From Coriobacteriia bacterium (GTDB taxonomy: Bacteria; Actinomycetota; Coriobacteriia; Anaerosomatales; JAAXUF01): a DNA stretch of 64,000 nt. The DNA lies in contig JAAXWY010000007.1 in the NCBI GenBank assembly GCA_013334745.1, positions 1-64,000 of the forward strand, written 5' to 3'. Positions 42,949 to 50,954 of the stretch are shown in pieces. A model generated the notes under the pieces. The model was not told the origin of the DNA and searched no databases. It saw only the letters and a program-made list of their open reading frames with translations. The translations under genes and the position numbers were made by a program. How positions within the stretch are numbered: position 1 is the first letter of the stretch; each line of letters begins with the position of its first letter.

Positions 42949-43557
42949 GTGTCTGTTTCGCCGGTTGGTTGGCTTGTCGACGGTCGTTCCATCATGTTCG
43001 ACTCAGAATTCGGGACGTTCGCGTTCGACCGGAACGCCGCGACACTCGATGACATTCGCGGCCTCGACGCAGCAGGTCAGGTCAGGTGGAGTAGTCCGTA
43101 TGTTCAGGCTTGGTTCGCTACGTCATTCTCGCCAGGAGCGGCCGCAGGTGGTGTCGCTTCTTCGTCGGTCGGCCCGTCCTCTCGCTCTCCTCAGTTGGCG
43201 CCCAAGCAGCGGCTCGGCGGCCTGCCGGTATGGGGCTGGGTGCTCATGTGGGTGTTTCTGTGGCCGATTGCGATGACTTGGGCGCTCGTCGCTATGTGGC
43301 GGGAGAAGCGGCTCACGCAAACCGCACGAATCGTCTGGACCACTGCTGTTGCCGCCATTCTGATTGCCGCCGCGCTCGCCCCGCCGTCTGAACTAAGCGA
43401 GCCACAGCAGCAGCCCGCACCGGCAGCGTCGACCCCTGCCACCAAGAGCGAATCCGGCACTGTAGATGCCACTCAAGCAGCGTCCGCGGCGTCAACCCAA
43501 GCTACCCCTGTGGGCACGCCTAACCGCCCGCAAGAGGAGATTGAAACCATCCCCTAG
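42949..43557 (+). CDS. Putative membrane protein, GYF-like N-terminus, unknown function
   Basis: This 202-residue protein has an N-terminal soluble part (about 1-50) with VGWLVDGRSIMFD and VRWSSPYVQAWF, a linker, two transmembrane helices (about 92-115 and 128-145: WGWVLMWVFLWPIAMTWALV, IVWTTAVAAILIAAALA) and a Ser/Thr/Pro/Gln-rich tail that may be outside. No family recognised; the N-terminal pattern is only loosely like a GYF_2 domain. Start GTG 42949 has GGGGAG six bases upstream; an in-frame start at 42925 lacks one. Codon choice looks less GC-biased than in flanking operons. Confidence 0.6.
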   Translation: MSVSPVGWLVDGRSIMFDSEFGTFAFDRNAATLDDIRGLDAAGQVRWSSPYVQAWFATSFSPGAAAGGVASSSVGPSSRSPQLAPKQRLGGLPVWGWVLMWVFLWPIAMTWALVAMWREKRLTQTARIVWTTAVAAILIAAALAPPSELSEPQQQPAPAASTPATKSESGTVDATQAASAASTQATPVGTPNRPQEEIETIP

Positions 43558-43582
43558 GCACGCTCTGGCCGGCCAAGAGAAA

Positions 43583-43606
43583 CGAGGCACCCCGAAGGGT
43601 GCCTCG
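43583..43606 (-). terminator. Rho-independent terminator, 10-bp stem with TTCG loop
   Basis: Perfect stem CGAGGCACCC/GGGTGCCTCG around a tetraloop (TTCG on the minus strand), followed on the minus strand by TTTCTC. It lies eight bases beyond a 10-base copy of a tRNA 3' end (43615-43624) and about 115 bases beyond the CPBP gene stop. Confidence 0.7.
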
Positions 43607-43614
43607 AAATGCTC

Positions 43615-43624
43615 TGGTCGGGCT
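43615..43624 (-). repeat. Copy of tRNA-Pro 3' end, possible att remnant
   Basis: The minus strand reads AGCCCGACCA, identical to the last ten bases of tRNA-Pro (49725-49734) and in the same orientation. As at the tRNA, it is followed within about 10 bases by a terminator hairpin. The rest of a tRNA (T-loop, anticodon arm) is not there. Could mark the far end of an element inserted at the tRNA, or be chance in GC-rich DNA. Confidence 0.4.
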
Positions 43625-43676
43625 TAGTGGACGCGTTTGTAACTGCAGGACGGGCACTATCGGCGAAATGACCCCC

Positions 43677-43721
43677 GCCCCTTCCGGCGCGGCTTTGCGG
43701 CCGCCACTGCGCCTTCGGGGC
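43677..43721. repeat. Nested imperfect hairpin at CPBP gene 3' end
   Basis: The arms GCCCC, GGCGC and GCGGC pair with GCCGC, GCGCC and GGGGC across 45 bases (imperfect, with small bulges), starting directly after the CPBP stop codon. No T-run follows, so it may stabilise the mRNA end rather than terminate. Confidence 0.4.
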
Positions 43722-44630
43722 TCACGCGGAAGCGGACTTGATCTGTGAACCACTCGCACGTTTCCGAATCGCAATCTCCGCCAAGGCCACCACAACACCA
43801 GCGACAACCAACGACGAGACGACATTGTTGAGATCCGACGAGCTTGCCCCCGCTGCCAGAAGGAACGGCGCACCCGTCGGCACGACGTCGCCTGGATTCC
43901 CCACGATCATCGTGACGAAGAAGTTGTTACCGAGATGCGCGCCGACAGCCATCCAAAGGCTACCCGATCTGTAGGCTAGCCATCCGAACAACAGGCCATC
44001 GATCAGGTACGGAACGATCGAAATGAAGCCATTCGCACTGATGTTTCCATAGTGCGGCAGGGCGAAGACGAGCGCAGGAATGCCAAGGAAGAGGATCGGA
44101 CTGGCCGAGAACCGGCGCGCGAATTGAGTTAGGTATCCCCGGTAGGTCATCTCCTCAGATGCGGTTTGCACGAACAGCCCGAGGAAGGCAACGACGAACG
44201 AAGCTGCAAAAATGCGGGGATCGAACCCTGCGTAGGTGATCGCCCCAGGCTCAGTCACCACGGTGACGATGTTGGCCCCGACCAGGACAGCCATCATGGC
44301 GAGAAGCCCGGTGAAGAAGCCGAACCCGTCGAATCGGAGCGTGGGCATTGCCACGCTCCACCACGGACGTTTGTTCAGCAGCCAGGCGACGAGCGGCACA
44401 GCGATGAACGTGAGCAACGTGCCGAAGGGTATGACCAGGAGGCTGCCCACCGGTGTTTGCATGAACGCTGGGAACAGCACGACATACAGCAGCCCGACCA
44501 GCTGCGAGATCAGCATCGCGACTACAAAGATGATCACGAGGCCGGTCATATAGCGCCAGAAACCAGGAGCCCCGCGTTCGGCCCAATCGAGATAAGACCG
44601 TACCGGCTGACCATCCGAGGTATCGCTCAT
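43722..44630 (-). CDS. CPBP-family intramembrane metalloprotease
   Basis: This 302-residue membrane protein has about eight helices. It carries the CPBP (ABI) motifs: Glu159-Glu160-x3-Arg164 in SEEMTYRGYL, the FxxxH-type motif in LVFALPHYGN (His193), and HLGNNF. Members include CAAX-type prenyl endopeptidase relatives and bacteriocin-immunity proteins; the substrate is unknown. Start ATG 44630 follows GGGGGACGA. Divergent from the LtrA gene, with a shared 182-base spacer. Confidence 0.87.
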   Translation of the reverse strand: MSDTSDGQPVRSYLDWAERGAPGFWRYMTGLVIIFVVAMLISQLVGLLYVVLFPAFMQTPVGSLLVIPFGTLLTFIAVPLVAWLLNKRPWWSVAMPTLRFDGFGFFTGLLAMMAVLVGANIVTVVTEPGAITYAGFDPRIFAASFVVAFLGLFVQTASEEMTYRGYLTQFARRFSASPILFLGIPALVFALPHYGNISANGFISIVPYLIDGLLFGWLAYRSGSLWMAVGAHLGNNFFVTMIVGNPGDVVPTGAPFLLAAGASSSDLNNVVSSLVVAGVVVALAEIAIRKRASGSQIKSASA

Positions 44631-44812
44631 TGTCGTCCCCCATTCCCGCAATGCGTGTCTCGCTTGCCACATCGAGATTCACTGTCCGTGTTTCCACACG
44701 TGGCCACAAGAGCGACCTCGTGGGTGAACGGAGACTGGCCGCTAGGGATACACTTACGGGACATCGAGTTCTGCCCCGATCGGCAACCATCCGCGTGAAG
44801 AAGGCAGGTCAC

Positions 44813-45973
44813 GTGCGTCTGTGGCAAAACCCCGTCCTGCGCGATGACGCAGAAGTTGAGCGCCGTGTTCAGTGGATTGAGCTTTTCTTCGACCTGGCCT
44901 TTGTCGCCGTGGTCAAAGGGCTCTCTGAGGGCCTAGCTCAGAACGTGGACCGCACCGCTGAACTGCAGTGGGCGCTGTACTTCGCGTCGATGTGGGCCGT
45001 CTGGCGCTACGGTGCGATCTACTCAGACCGATTTGAAACTGACGACCTCAGCTACCGTCTCTCCCTGCTAGGTCTGATGGCGGCGGTCTTGGTGATGGCG
45101 GTCGGCGTTGCTCAGGGGTTCTCGGCCGGGTTTCGACTGTTCGGCGCTGCATACGTGGTCGCAGACGTATTGATCCTGATCTTGTGGCGGCGGGGCGCAC
45201 GACATAATCCGACGTTCCGGCCGGTGAGCAAGCGGCTTACGATCTCACACGGCATGAGCATCGTCCTGTGGACCTCGGCGGTGGCGATGGGCCTACCCTT
45301 CGGGTGGGCTCTCGCGGCGGCAGGGACTCTGGTCGACCTCTTGGCTCCATGGCTGACGACCCGGCAGCAAGACGAACTGCCGTCCCTCTCGGGAACACAC
45401 CTTCCTGAGCGCTTTGCGCTGTTCACCATTGTAGTGCTGGGCGAATGCGTGCTCGCAATCGTGACGGGCCTCAGCGAGCTCTCGCACATCTCACCCATCA
45501 CATGGGTCGCCAGCGGCTGCATCCTGCTCACGATCACCGGACTCTACTGGCTGTACTTCGACCAGGTGATGACCGGCGAGACACCCCTCGAACCACGCCG
45601 CAGAATCGTACGCCAGTACCTGCATCTGCCGTTAACGGCATCGATCGCTGCAATCAGCGCCATAGTCGTTGGAGTGGTCGAGGCCCCACTGGAACCGTTC
45701 AACGCGAGTTCACAGCACCTGTTTGCTCTGGGTGTAGCTACAGCGCTCTGCTCAATCGCGCTACTTGAGTCGTTTGTCCTCTCCCATGGCAACGGCGAGG
45801 AGTGGTTGCGACACACTCGATGGCTCGAAGTCATCGTAGCGCTGGCGATAGTGGTGATCGCTGTTCTTGCACCCCAACTGCCCGCGCTCGGTTTCGTTCT
45901 GGTTGCGGCGATTGGTGTAGCGCTTGTGGCAGGGTGGGGTTCAAGCACCCGCGGGCGGAGTGGTGACGCGTAG
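44813..45973 (+). CDS. LtrA family membrane protein
   Basis: This 386-residue protein belongs to the low-temperature-requirement A (LtrA) family, with about 10-11 helices. The hallmark is the N-terminal VQWIELFFDLAFVAVV, followed later by HLPERFALFTIVVLGE. The molecular function of LtrA is not known; it was named from cold-sensitive Listeria mutants. Start taken as GTG 44813 with AGG five bases ahead; GTG 44795 or a much longer frame from 44630 are possible, but the latter would overlap the divergent CPBP start and adds non-family sequence. Confidence 0.85.
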   Translation: MRLWQNPVLRDDAEVERRVQWIELFFDLAFVAVVKGLSEGLAQNVDRTAELQWALYFASMWAVWRYGAIYSDRFETDDLSYRLSLLGLMAAVLVMAVGVAQGFSAGFRLFGAAYVVADVLILILWRRGARHNPTFRPVSKRLTISHGMSIVLWTSAVAMGLPFGWALAAAGTLVDLLAPWLTTRQQDELPSLSGTHLPERFALFTIVVLGECVLAIVTGLSELSHISPITWVASGCILLTITGLYWLYFDQVMTGETPLEPRRRIVRQYLHLPLTASIAAISAIVVGVVEAPLEPFNASSQHLFALGVATALCSIALLESFVLSHGNGEEWLRHTRWLEVIVALAIVVIAVLAPQLPALGFVLVAAIGVALVAGWGSSTRGRSGDA

Positions 45974-46011
45974 CTGAGCCACACCCGTCCGGCGGCGTGT
46001 TGTCGAAACGG

Positions 46012-48300
46012 CTACTTCAGGTCGATGACTATCTTGCCGAGTTCGCCCGTGAACTTGAATGGCACGTCGTAAGACATGTCCACCGGCGTCCCTGTGTCCT
46101 CGCCGAAGTCGAGTGTCTCTTCCGTGGAGAAGCGGAACGGGACGGTCTTCTCCAAACGGACTGTAGCGACCTTGGCGTCATCCACCAGTAGGGCGGCGGT
46201 GCCGCCCTTGGCCATGCCGCCACCGTCATACACGAAGTCCATCACCACAGAGTGCTTGCCCGGCGGCACCGCATCGGCGGCGACGGTGCGGTAGTTCGAG
46301 CCGTCAGCGACGGTGTAGCTGAAGACCGGTCTGCCGTCCTGGAAATACAGGGCCCACCCGCCGAACAGGCCCCCCTGCGTGGCGATGACCCCAGACTCGC
46401 GGTCCTTGAGGTCGACATCAGCGGAAAGCGACCACGACCGATTCTTGATGTTTGGCGAGGAACCCTCCGGAATCCTCTTCAAGCCGGCAGTGTAGGTGAA
46501 CGAGATGCGGTCCCCGGTCGGGTTGGGCCGAATCCCTTCGCCGAAGCGCTCGGCCGCAGAGGTCTGGATCGGCAGCACATTGAACTTGGCTGCTTCCGCG
46601 TAGAAGCGCACCTGCATCTCGCGGAGCTTCTCGGGCATCTCTCCTGCCAGGTCATCGGCCTGGGTGAAATCCTCGTCGATGTTGTAGAGCTCCCACTTGG
46701 TCGTCAGTACGTCCATGTCGGTGCCGACCCCACTCCACGGCAGCCGTACCGGCGTCGTCGATGCGAACCAGCCATCGTGATAGACCCCTGAGTTGCCGAA
46801 GATCTCGAAGTACTGCGTGTGCCGGCGACCGGCAGCCTCGGCGTCGTCGAAGGTATAGGCCATGCTCACGCCCTCGATGGGGTGCTGGGCGACGCCGTTA
46901 ACCATGGCCGGCTGGGGAAGACGTGCCGCCTCGAGGATCGTCGGCACGATGTCGATAACGTGGTGGAACTGCGAGCGAATCTCACCGCGGGCCTGGATTC
47001 CCTTCGGCCACGACATCACCATCGCGTTACGTGTGCCGCCAAAGTGGCTGGCCACCTGCTTGCACCACTGGAACGGCGTGTTCATCGCCCAGGCCCAGCC
47101 CACCGGGTACAGGTTCGACGACTTCCAGGTGCCGAAGTCGGGCAGGCGGCTCTCGACGTAGTCAAGCGTCTCATGGCTTTGACTCACGACGTTCATATCG
47201 TTGAAGGAGCCGACGAGTGAGCCCTCGCCGGCGGCGCCGTTGTCACCCACAACATAGATCACCAGCGTGTTGTCGGTCTGGCCCAGGTCGTCGATGGCGT
47301 CCAGCACGCGGCCGAGGTTGTAGTCGGCCTGCGCGACATGCGCGGCGGCGAGCTCCATCATGGCTGCGTACACCTTCTGCTCACGCGGGCCGGCCGAATC
47401 CCAGGCCGGAATCTCCTTCGGCCGGGGTGTCAGCTTCGCATCGGCCGGGATCACTCCCATCTGCTTCTGGCGGGCGAGGGTCTCCTCGCGCACCTTGTCC
47501 CAGCCTTGGTCGAACTTGCCCTTGTACTTGGCGATCCATTCGGGCGTGGCTTGCTGCGGCGCATGGCCGGCAGCGGTGGCGTAGTAGACGAAGAACGGCT
47601 TGTCGGGCGCCATCGCCTTCTGCATCGTCATCCAGCCGATGGCCTGATCGGCGAGGTCAAAATCGAGGTTGTACTCTGGCTTGCCCAGGTAGGGCTCGGT
47701 CGGCGTGGTGCCGTCATACAGTGCCGGACGCCAGTTGTTCGCGGATCCGCCCAGAAAGCCGTAGAACTTCTCGAAGCCCTGGCTGGTGGGCCAGCGGTCG
47801 AAGGGTCCAGCTTGGCTGGACTCCCAGTCGGGCACGTTGTGATCCTTGCCAAACCACGCGGTGTTGTAGCCGTTGTGCTTCAGAATCTCGGCGACTGTGA
47901 CCATGTCGTGGCCGAGCACCGAGTCATAGCCAGGGTACCCGGTCGCCATCTCCATGACGGCACCGGTGTGGGCGGTGTGGTGGTTGCGCCCGGTGAGCAG
48001 CGCCGCACGAGTGGGGCTGCACACAGCAGTGGTGTGAAAGCGGTCGTAGCGCAGCCCGCTATCCGACAGTCGCTCGAGCGTGGGGGTATCAATCGGCCCG
48101 CCGAAGGTGCTCGCCGCACCGAAACCCACGTCGTCGAGCAGGACGAGCGCGACATTCGGTGCCCCTTCCGGCGCAGTGACCGCCTGGGGGAAGAACGGCG
48201 TGGACTCGCTGGACCGCAACCCGATCGTACCCCTGAAGGGCTCGGGGGGAATCGGCAAGACCGACCGGTCGATATGCGTGGAAGTAACGTCCCTGCTCAT
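46012..48300 (-). CDS. Cysteine-type arylsulfatase, no signal peptide
   Basis: This 762-residue type I sulfatase hydrolyses sulfate esters through a formylglycine made from Cys94 in the signature CSPTRAALLTGR. Metal ligands are Asp56-Asp57 (LLDDVGFG) and the later GDNGAAGEGS; KDH and GHAPQQ also fit the family. Residues about 600-762 form a C-terminal beta-sandwich (LamG-like) found in long bacterial arylsulfatases. There is no signal peptide, as in cytosolic Pseudomonas AtsA. No formylglycine-generating enzyme or anSME is in the window, so maturation must come from elsewhere. Confidence 0.93.
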   Translation of the reverse strand: MSRDVTSTHIDRSVLPIPPEPFRGTIGLRSSESTPFFPQAVTAPEGAPNVALVLLDDVGFGAASTFGGPIDTPTLERLSDSGLRYDRFHTTAVCSPTRAALLTGRNHHTAHTGAVMEMATGYPGYDSVLGHDMVTVAEILKHNGYNTAWFGKDHNVPDWESSQAGPFDRWPTSQGFEKFYGFLGGSANNWRPALYDGTTPTEPYLGKPEYNLDFDLADQAIGWMTMQKAMAPDKPFFVYYATAAGHAPQQATPEWIAKYKGKFDQGWDKVREETLARQKQMGVIPADAKLTPRPKEIPAWDSAGPREQKVYAAMMELAAAHVAQADYNLGRVLDAIDDLGQTDNTLVIYVVGDNGAAGEGSLVGSFNDMNVVSQSHETLDYVESRLPDFGTWKSSNLYPVGWAWAMNTPFQWCKQVASHFGGTRNAMVMSWPKGIQARGEIRSQFHHVIDIVPTILEAARLPQPAMVNGVAQHPIEGVSMAYTFDDAEAAGRRHTQYFEIFGNSGVYHDGWFASTTPVRLPWSGVGTDMDVLTTKWELYNIDEDFTQADDLAGEMPEKLREMQVRFYAEAAKFNVLPIQTSAAERFGEGIRPNPTGDRISFTYTAGLKRIPEGSSPNIKNRSWSLSADVDLKDRESGVIATQGGLFGGWALYFQDGRPVFSYTVADGSNYRTVAADAVPPGKHSVVMDFVYDGGGMAKGGTAALLVDDAKVATVRLEKTVPFRFSTEETLDFGEDTGTPVDMSYDVPFKFTGELGKIVIDLK

Positions 48301-48356
48301 GGGTGAGGCTCCCTTCGGCTGCTGCGCGGCCTCAACTTGCGGCGAGGCTCTTCCAT

Positions 48357-48788
48357 TCAGACTTGCGGCGCATCGATGCCTGAAGCTGGCTCAGTAGGCA
48401 CTGGGGTCGGCTCCGGCTGCGCCGCAGGTGCGACCGCCGCCTGGTTGAGCCGAGACTTGCGATAGATGCTGCGCGACACAGCATTGACACCTGCGCCCAA
48501 GAGCCACGCGAGCACCGCGTAGGCGGCCATGGCGAAAAGCGCGGACCACGAGATTACGCCACCGTTGCTCAGCTTGGTCGGGTCGATCATTCCCTTGAAC
48601 GGCTGAGCGAAGACCGCTCCCCAGTGGTATACGAACTCAACGAACCCAGCCTTCGGGCTCGCGTCAAAGAGCAGCAGGAAGAACGTGAACGCAATCACGA
48701 TTTCTGCGAATGTAGCGATAGCGTAGATCACCCAGACGATTGCTTTGAAGACCTTCAGGCCCACGACTTGTGCACTTTCGACTGTCAC
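48357..48788 (-). CDS. Small membrane protein, YGGT-like
   Basis: This 143-residue protein has two transmembrane helices (about 12-42 and 82-102), with FVYHWGAVFAQPFKGMID between them resembling the YGGT pattern, and a Pro/Ala-rich cytoplasmic tail (PEPTPVPTEP). Start GTG 48788 after GGGAGGT. No function can be assigned. It may be co-transcribed with the sulfatase gene, 56 bases downstream. Confidence 0.6.
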   Translation of the reverse strand: MTVESAQVVGLKVFKAIVWVIYAIATFAEIVIAFTFFLLLFDASPKAGFVEFVYHWGAVFAQPFKGMIDPTKLSNGGVISWSALFAMAAYAVLAWLLGAGVNAVSRSIYRKSRLNQAAVAPAAQPEPTPVPTEPASGIDAPQV

Positions 48789-48872
48789 TGCAACCTCCCT
48801 TATGCTGCGGAATGTACTGATGGGTGCATTCCCAAAGTTCGTCCTGCCACTCGATGTTCGCGCCAGGCAGAC

Positions 48873-49160
48873 TCACCCCGCCCTGTCGGTCCGTCTCATC
48901 ACGATCGACCTCGCCACCACATAGATGATCAGCGCGTTGACGGCTGCCCCGACCACTCCCACTGCGACGCCAAGTACTCCACTCGCAAGCGCGTCGGGAT
49001 TCAGGGTATCAATCACCATTCCCAGCAGCCAAGTCCAAGGGAACCCGAGGATGAGGAGGGTTACGCCGACCATCGCATCGTCACCCATAAGGAGCGTAAG
49101 AAGGGCGAAAGCCACGATTAGCATGTAACCGAGAGCCAGAAGCAGCGGAGTGCGCCGCAT
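48873..49160 (-). CDS. Small three-helix membrane protein, unknown
   Basis: This 95-residue hydrophobic protein has three predicted helices (about 5-25, 30-50, 60-85) and a basic end. There is no recognised family. ATG 49160 has a poor ribosome site in the sequence before it (GGAAACGGAAATGGGG). It sits between a YbjQ gene and a YGGT-like gene, all on the minus strand. Confidence 0.5.
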   Translation of the reverse strand: MRRTPLLLALGYMLIVAFALLTLLMGDDAMVGVTLLILGFPWTWLLGMVIDTLNPDALASGVLGVAVGVVGAAVNALIIYVVARSIVMRRTDRAG

Positions 49161-49201
49161 GTGAACCCCATTTCCGTTTCCCGCAGGCCAAAGGTCGCGT
49201 G

Positions 49202-49519
49202 TTAGTCGAGCACCACCGCTGTACCCGCCATGCTCACCATGAGCATGTTCCCGTTGCCCAAAGCCTCCAGATCAATCGTGACCCCCACGATTGCGTTTGC
49301 GCCGACCGCTTCGGCGGCGGCCTGTAGCTCTTCCAGGGCTTCGCCTTGGGCGCCGCCGATTTCGTCCTCGTAGGTGCTCGAACGTCCGCCCACGAGATTG
49401 CGGCCCGCAGCCCTCAAGTCCTTGCCGACCGCGATGCCGTGGATCGACGTGGACGAGACAATCCCCTTGTATTCGACGATCTTGTGTCCTTCGATGCCGG
49501 ATGTGGTTGTGATGATCAT
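49202..49519 (-). CDS. YbjQ/UPF0145 family protein
   Basis: This 105-residue YbjQ (DUF74) protein forms a small alpha/beta fold that assembles as pentamers in known structures. Sequence features: TTTSGIEGHKIVEYKGIVSS, GGRSSTYE and AVGANAIVGVTID. The role is unknown; heavy-metal binding was proposed from fold similarity. Strong AGGAGG ahead of ATG 49519. Confidence 0.9.
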   Translation of the reverse strand: MIITTTSGIEGHKIVEYKGIVSSTSIHGIAVGKDLRAAGRNLVGGRSSTYEDEIGGAQGEALEELQAAAEAVGANAIVGVTIDLEALGNGNMLMVSMAGTAVVLD

Positions 49520-49680
49520 CGTGAATTCCTCCTGATTAGCCCCGCATCTGGCGAGAGGTCAATGAATCGGCCGTCACCGCAGTCGCCCTAATGCGACTAC
49601 ACCACTATCATATCCGAGACGGGACTCCGTGAAACCCCCGTCACCGCCGTGCTGTTGAACGAGTGCGCCCACCTCGGAAG

Positions 49681-49712
49681 GCAAACGAAACGGGGCTCCC
49701 GTAGGAGCCCCG
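49681..49712 (-). terminator. Terminator after tRNA-Pro
   Basis: Stem CGGGGCTCC/GGAGCCCCG (49691-49712) with a four-base loop, followed on the minus strand by TTTCGTTTGC. It begins 12 bases after the tRNA CCA end. Confidence 0.8.
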
Positions 49713-49724
49713 CGTTCGTTCAAG

Positions 49725-49801
<77 letters not shown>

Positions 49802-49936
49802 ACATATGATTCTCGCCAGCAAGTGCGTCGCGTGCAGACGCAACGCCAGCGAGTCGGTATCGTACCATTCATCTCGCGCATGTGTAGACCCGAATCGGGC
49901 AGTTTCGTGCCCGGACTGACAGACGATCGAGGTGCC

Positions 49937-50563
49937 ATGGGGCAAGGAGCACTCGAAGCGGCCCGCCAGCTCGCTGCCGGCATGGACCCGCTCGCCGCTG
50001 CGATGCGCTGCGGCATCGGTTTCGACGGCGATGCGAACGGCGGCACCTTTGCCGTCCCGCTCCTCGGAGTGCCCGTCTCGATCTCGTACCCAGCGCTCGA
50101 ATACGCCCCCGACGCTCCCCTGCCGCCCCACATCCGGGCCTTGCTCGTCCACCATCTCGCTGTGAGCGACGGCTCGCTACCCACGGGCGACTGGCGCGCG
50201 TTCGCTGACCTGCCCGATGGCCGCGTCTACTCGGCGGCGTTCAACGGCTACACCGGCGGGGCGCTCGTCCGGCTGATCGGCGAGCACGCGGATCTGCTCC
50301 CCGATGCCGTGGCGGCCTGCGCCGGTCGCCCGTGCGAGCCCGGCGAGCTCGCGACGAACGCAGATCTCGCGTGGGTGGTCAGCGCGCTACCGCGTGTGCC
50401 GATTGCGCTCGTGTGGTGGCATGCCGACGACGAATTCCCGGCGCGCGCGGAACTGCTCTTCGACGAGACCGCCATCCGCCACCTACCGATCGACGGGTGC
50501 GCGGTGCTCGGGTCGTGGCTCACGCAGCGGGTCATAGCGAACGCCGGCGTCACGGGCGGCTAG
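49937..50563 (+). CDS. DUF3786 domain protein
   Basis: This 208-residue protein contains a DUF3786 domain: GDWRAFADLPDGRVYSAAFN, GYTGGALV, then LPRVPIALVWWHADDEFPAR and LLFDETAIRHLPIDG. In other anaerobes DUF3786 occurs at the end of Fe-S cluster or corrinoid proteins; here it stands alone without cysteine clusters apart from two Cys near 145-150 (ACAGRPC). Function unknown. Start ATG 49937 follows GAGGT; reading from 49823 would run close to the tRNA promoter. Confidence 0.75.
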   Translation: MGQGALEAARQLAAGMDPLAAAMRCGIGFDGDANGGTFAVPLLGVPVSISYPALEYAPDAPLPPHIRALLVHHLAVSDGSLPTGDWRAFADLPDGRVYSAAFNGYTGGALVRLIGEHADLLPDAVAACAGRPCEPGELATNADLAWVVSALPRVPIALVWWHADDEFPARAELLFDETAIRHLPIDGCAVLGSWLTQRVIANAGVTGG

Positions 50564-50589
50564 CACCCGGGAACGCGCCTACGCCAGGC

Positions 50590-50943
50590 CTACTCGTCGC
50601 CGTCGGTCTCGCCGGCGTAGTGCACGACCTTGATATCTTCGACGGTCACAAGACCTGAGTCGATCATCGCTGACCACACGGCGGCAAGCGCGGTGATTCG
50701 CTGCGGTTCGTCGACGACGGTCACCATGACGGGACAGTCGGTCGACATGCGCAGGCCGTGCTTGGCGACGTCGCGGCTCGACGAGCCGTACCCGACCATG
50801 CCGCGCAGCGCGGTGGCGCCCGCACAGCCCTGGGTGCGGGCCTGGTCGATGAGCGCCTGATACAGCGGCTTGTCGTCGTAGGTGGCGTCTTCGCCCACGT
50901 ACGCACTCAGCCGCTTACAAGGTCCTTCGAGTCGATGTGCCAT
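50590..50943 (-). CDS. DUF190 family protein
   Basis: This 117-residue soluble DUF190 protein shows the family pattern GPCKRLSAYVGEDATYDDKP, LYQALIDQARTQGCAGATAL, RGMVGYGSS and VVDEPQRI. The fold is related to PII signalling proteins. It has been linked by neighbourhood to fluoride and ion channels elsewhere, but no such gene is beside it here. Start ATG 50943 follows GAGAGG, 11 bases after the coaBC stop, so it is co-transcribed with coaBC. Confidence 0.85.
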   Translation of the reverse strand: MAHRLEGPCKRLSAYVGEDATYDDKPLYQALIDQARTQGCAGATALRGMVGYGSSSRDVAKHGLRMSTDCPVMVTVVDEPQRITALAAVWSAMIDSGLVTVEDIKVVHYAGETDGDE

Positions 50944-50954
50944 TGCGGTTCCTC

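Noticed and set aside
43625-43700. A whole second tRNA attached to the 3'-end copy
   Set aside because: There is no TTCRA T-loop, no pairing acceptor strand and no anticodon arm upstream of the 10-base match; only a 3' fragment is possible.
43722-44630. CPBP protein as an abortive-infection (phage defence) gene
   Set aside because: The old Abi label is historical for this protease family. No toxin, methylase or other defence gene accompanies it.
44630-44812. N-terminal extension of LtrA from 44630
   Set aside because: It would overlap the divergent CPBP start, adds about 60 Arg/Ser-rich residues unlike LtrA and has no ribosome site.
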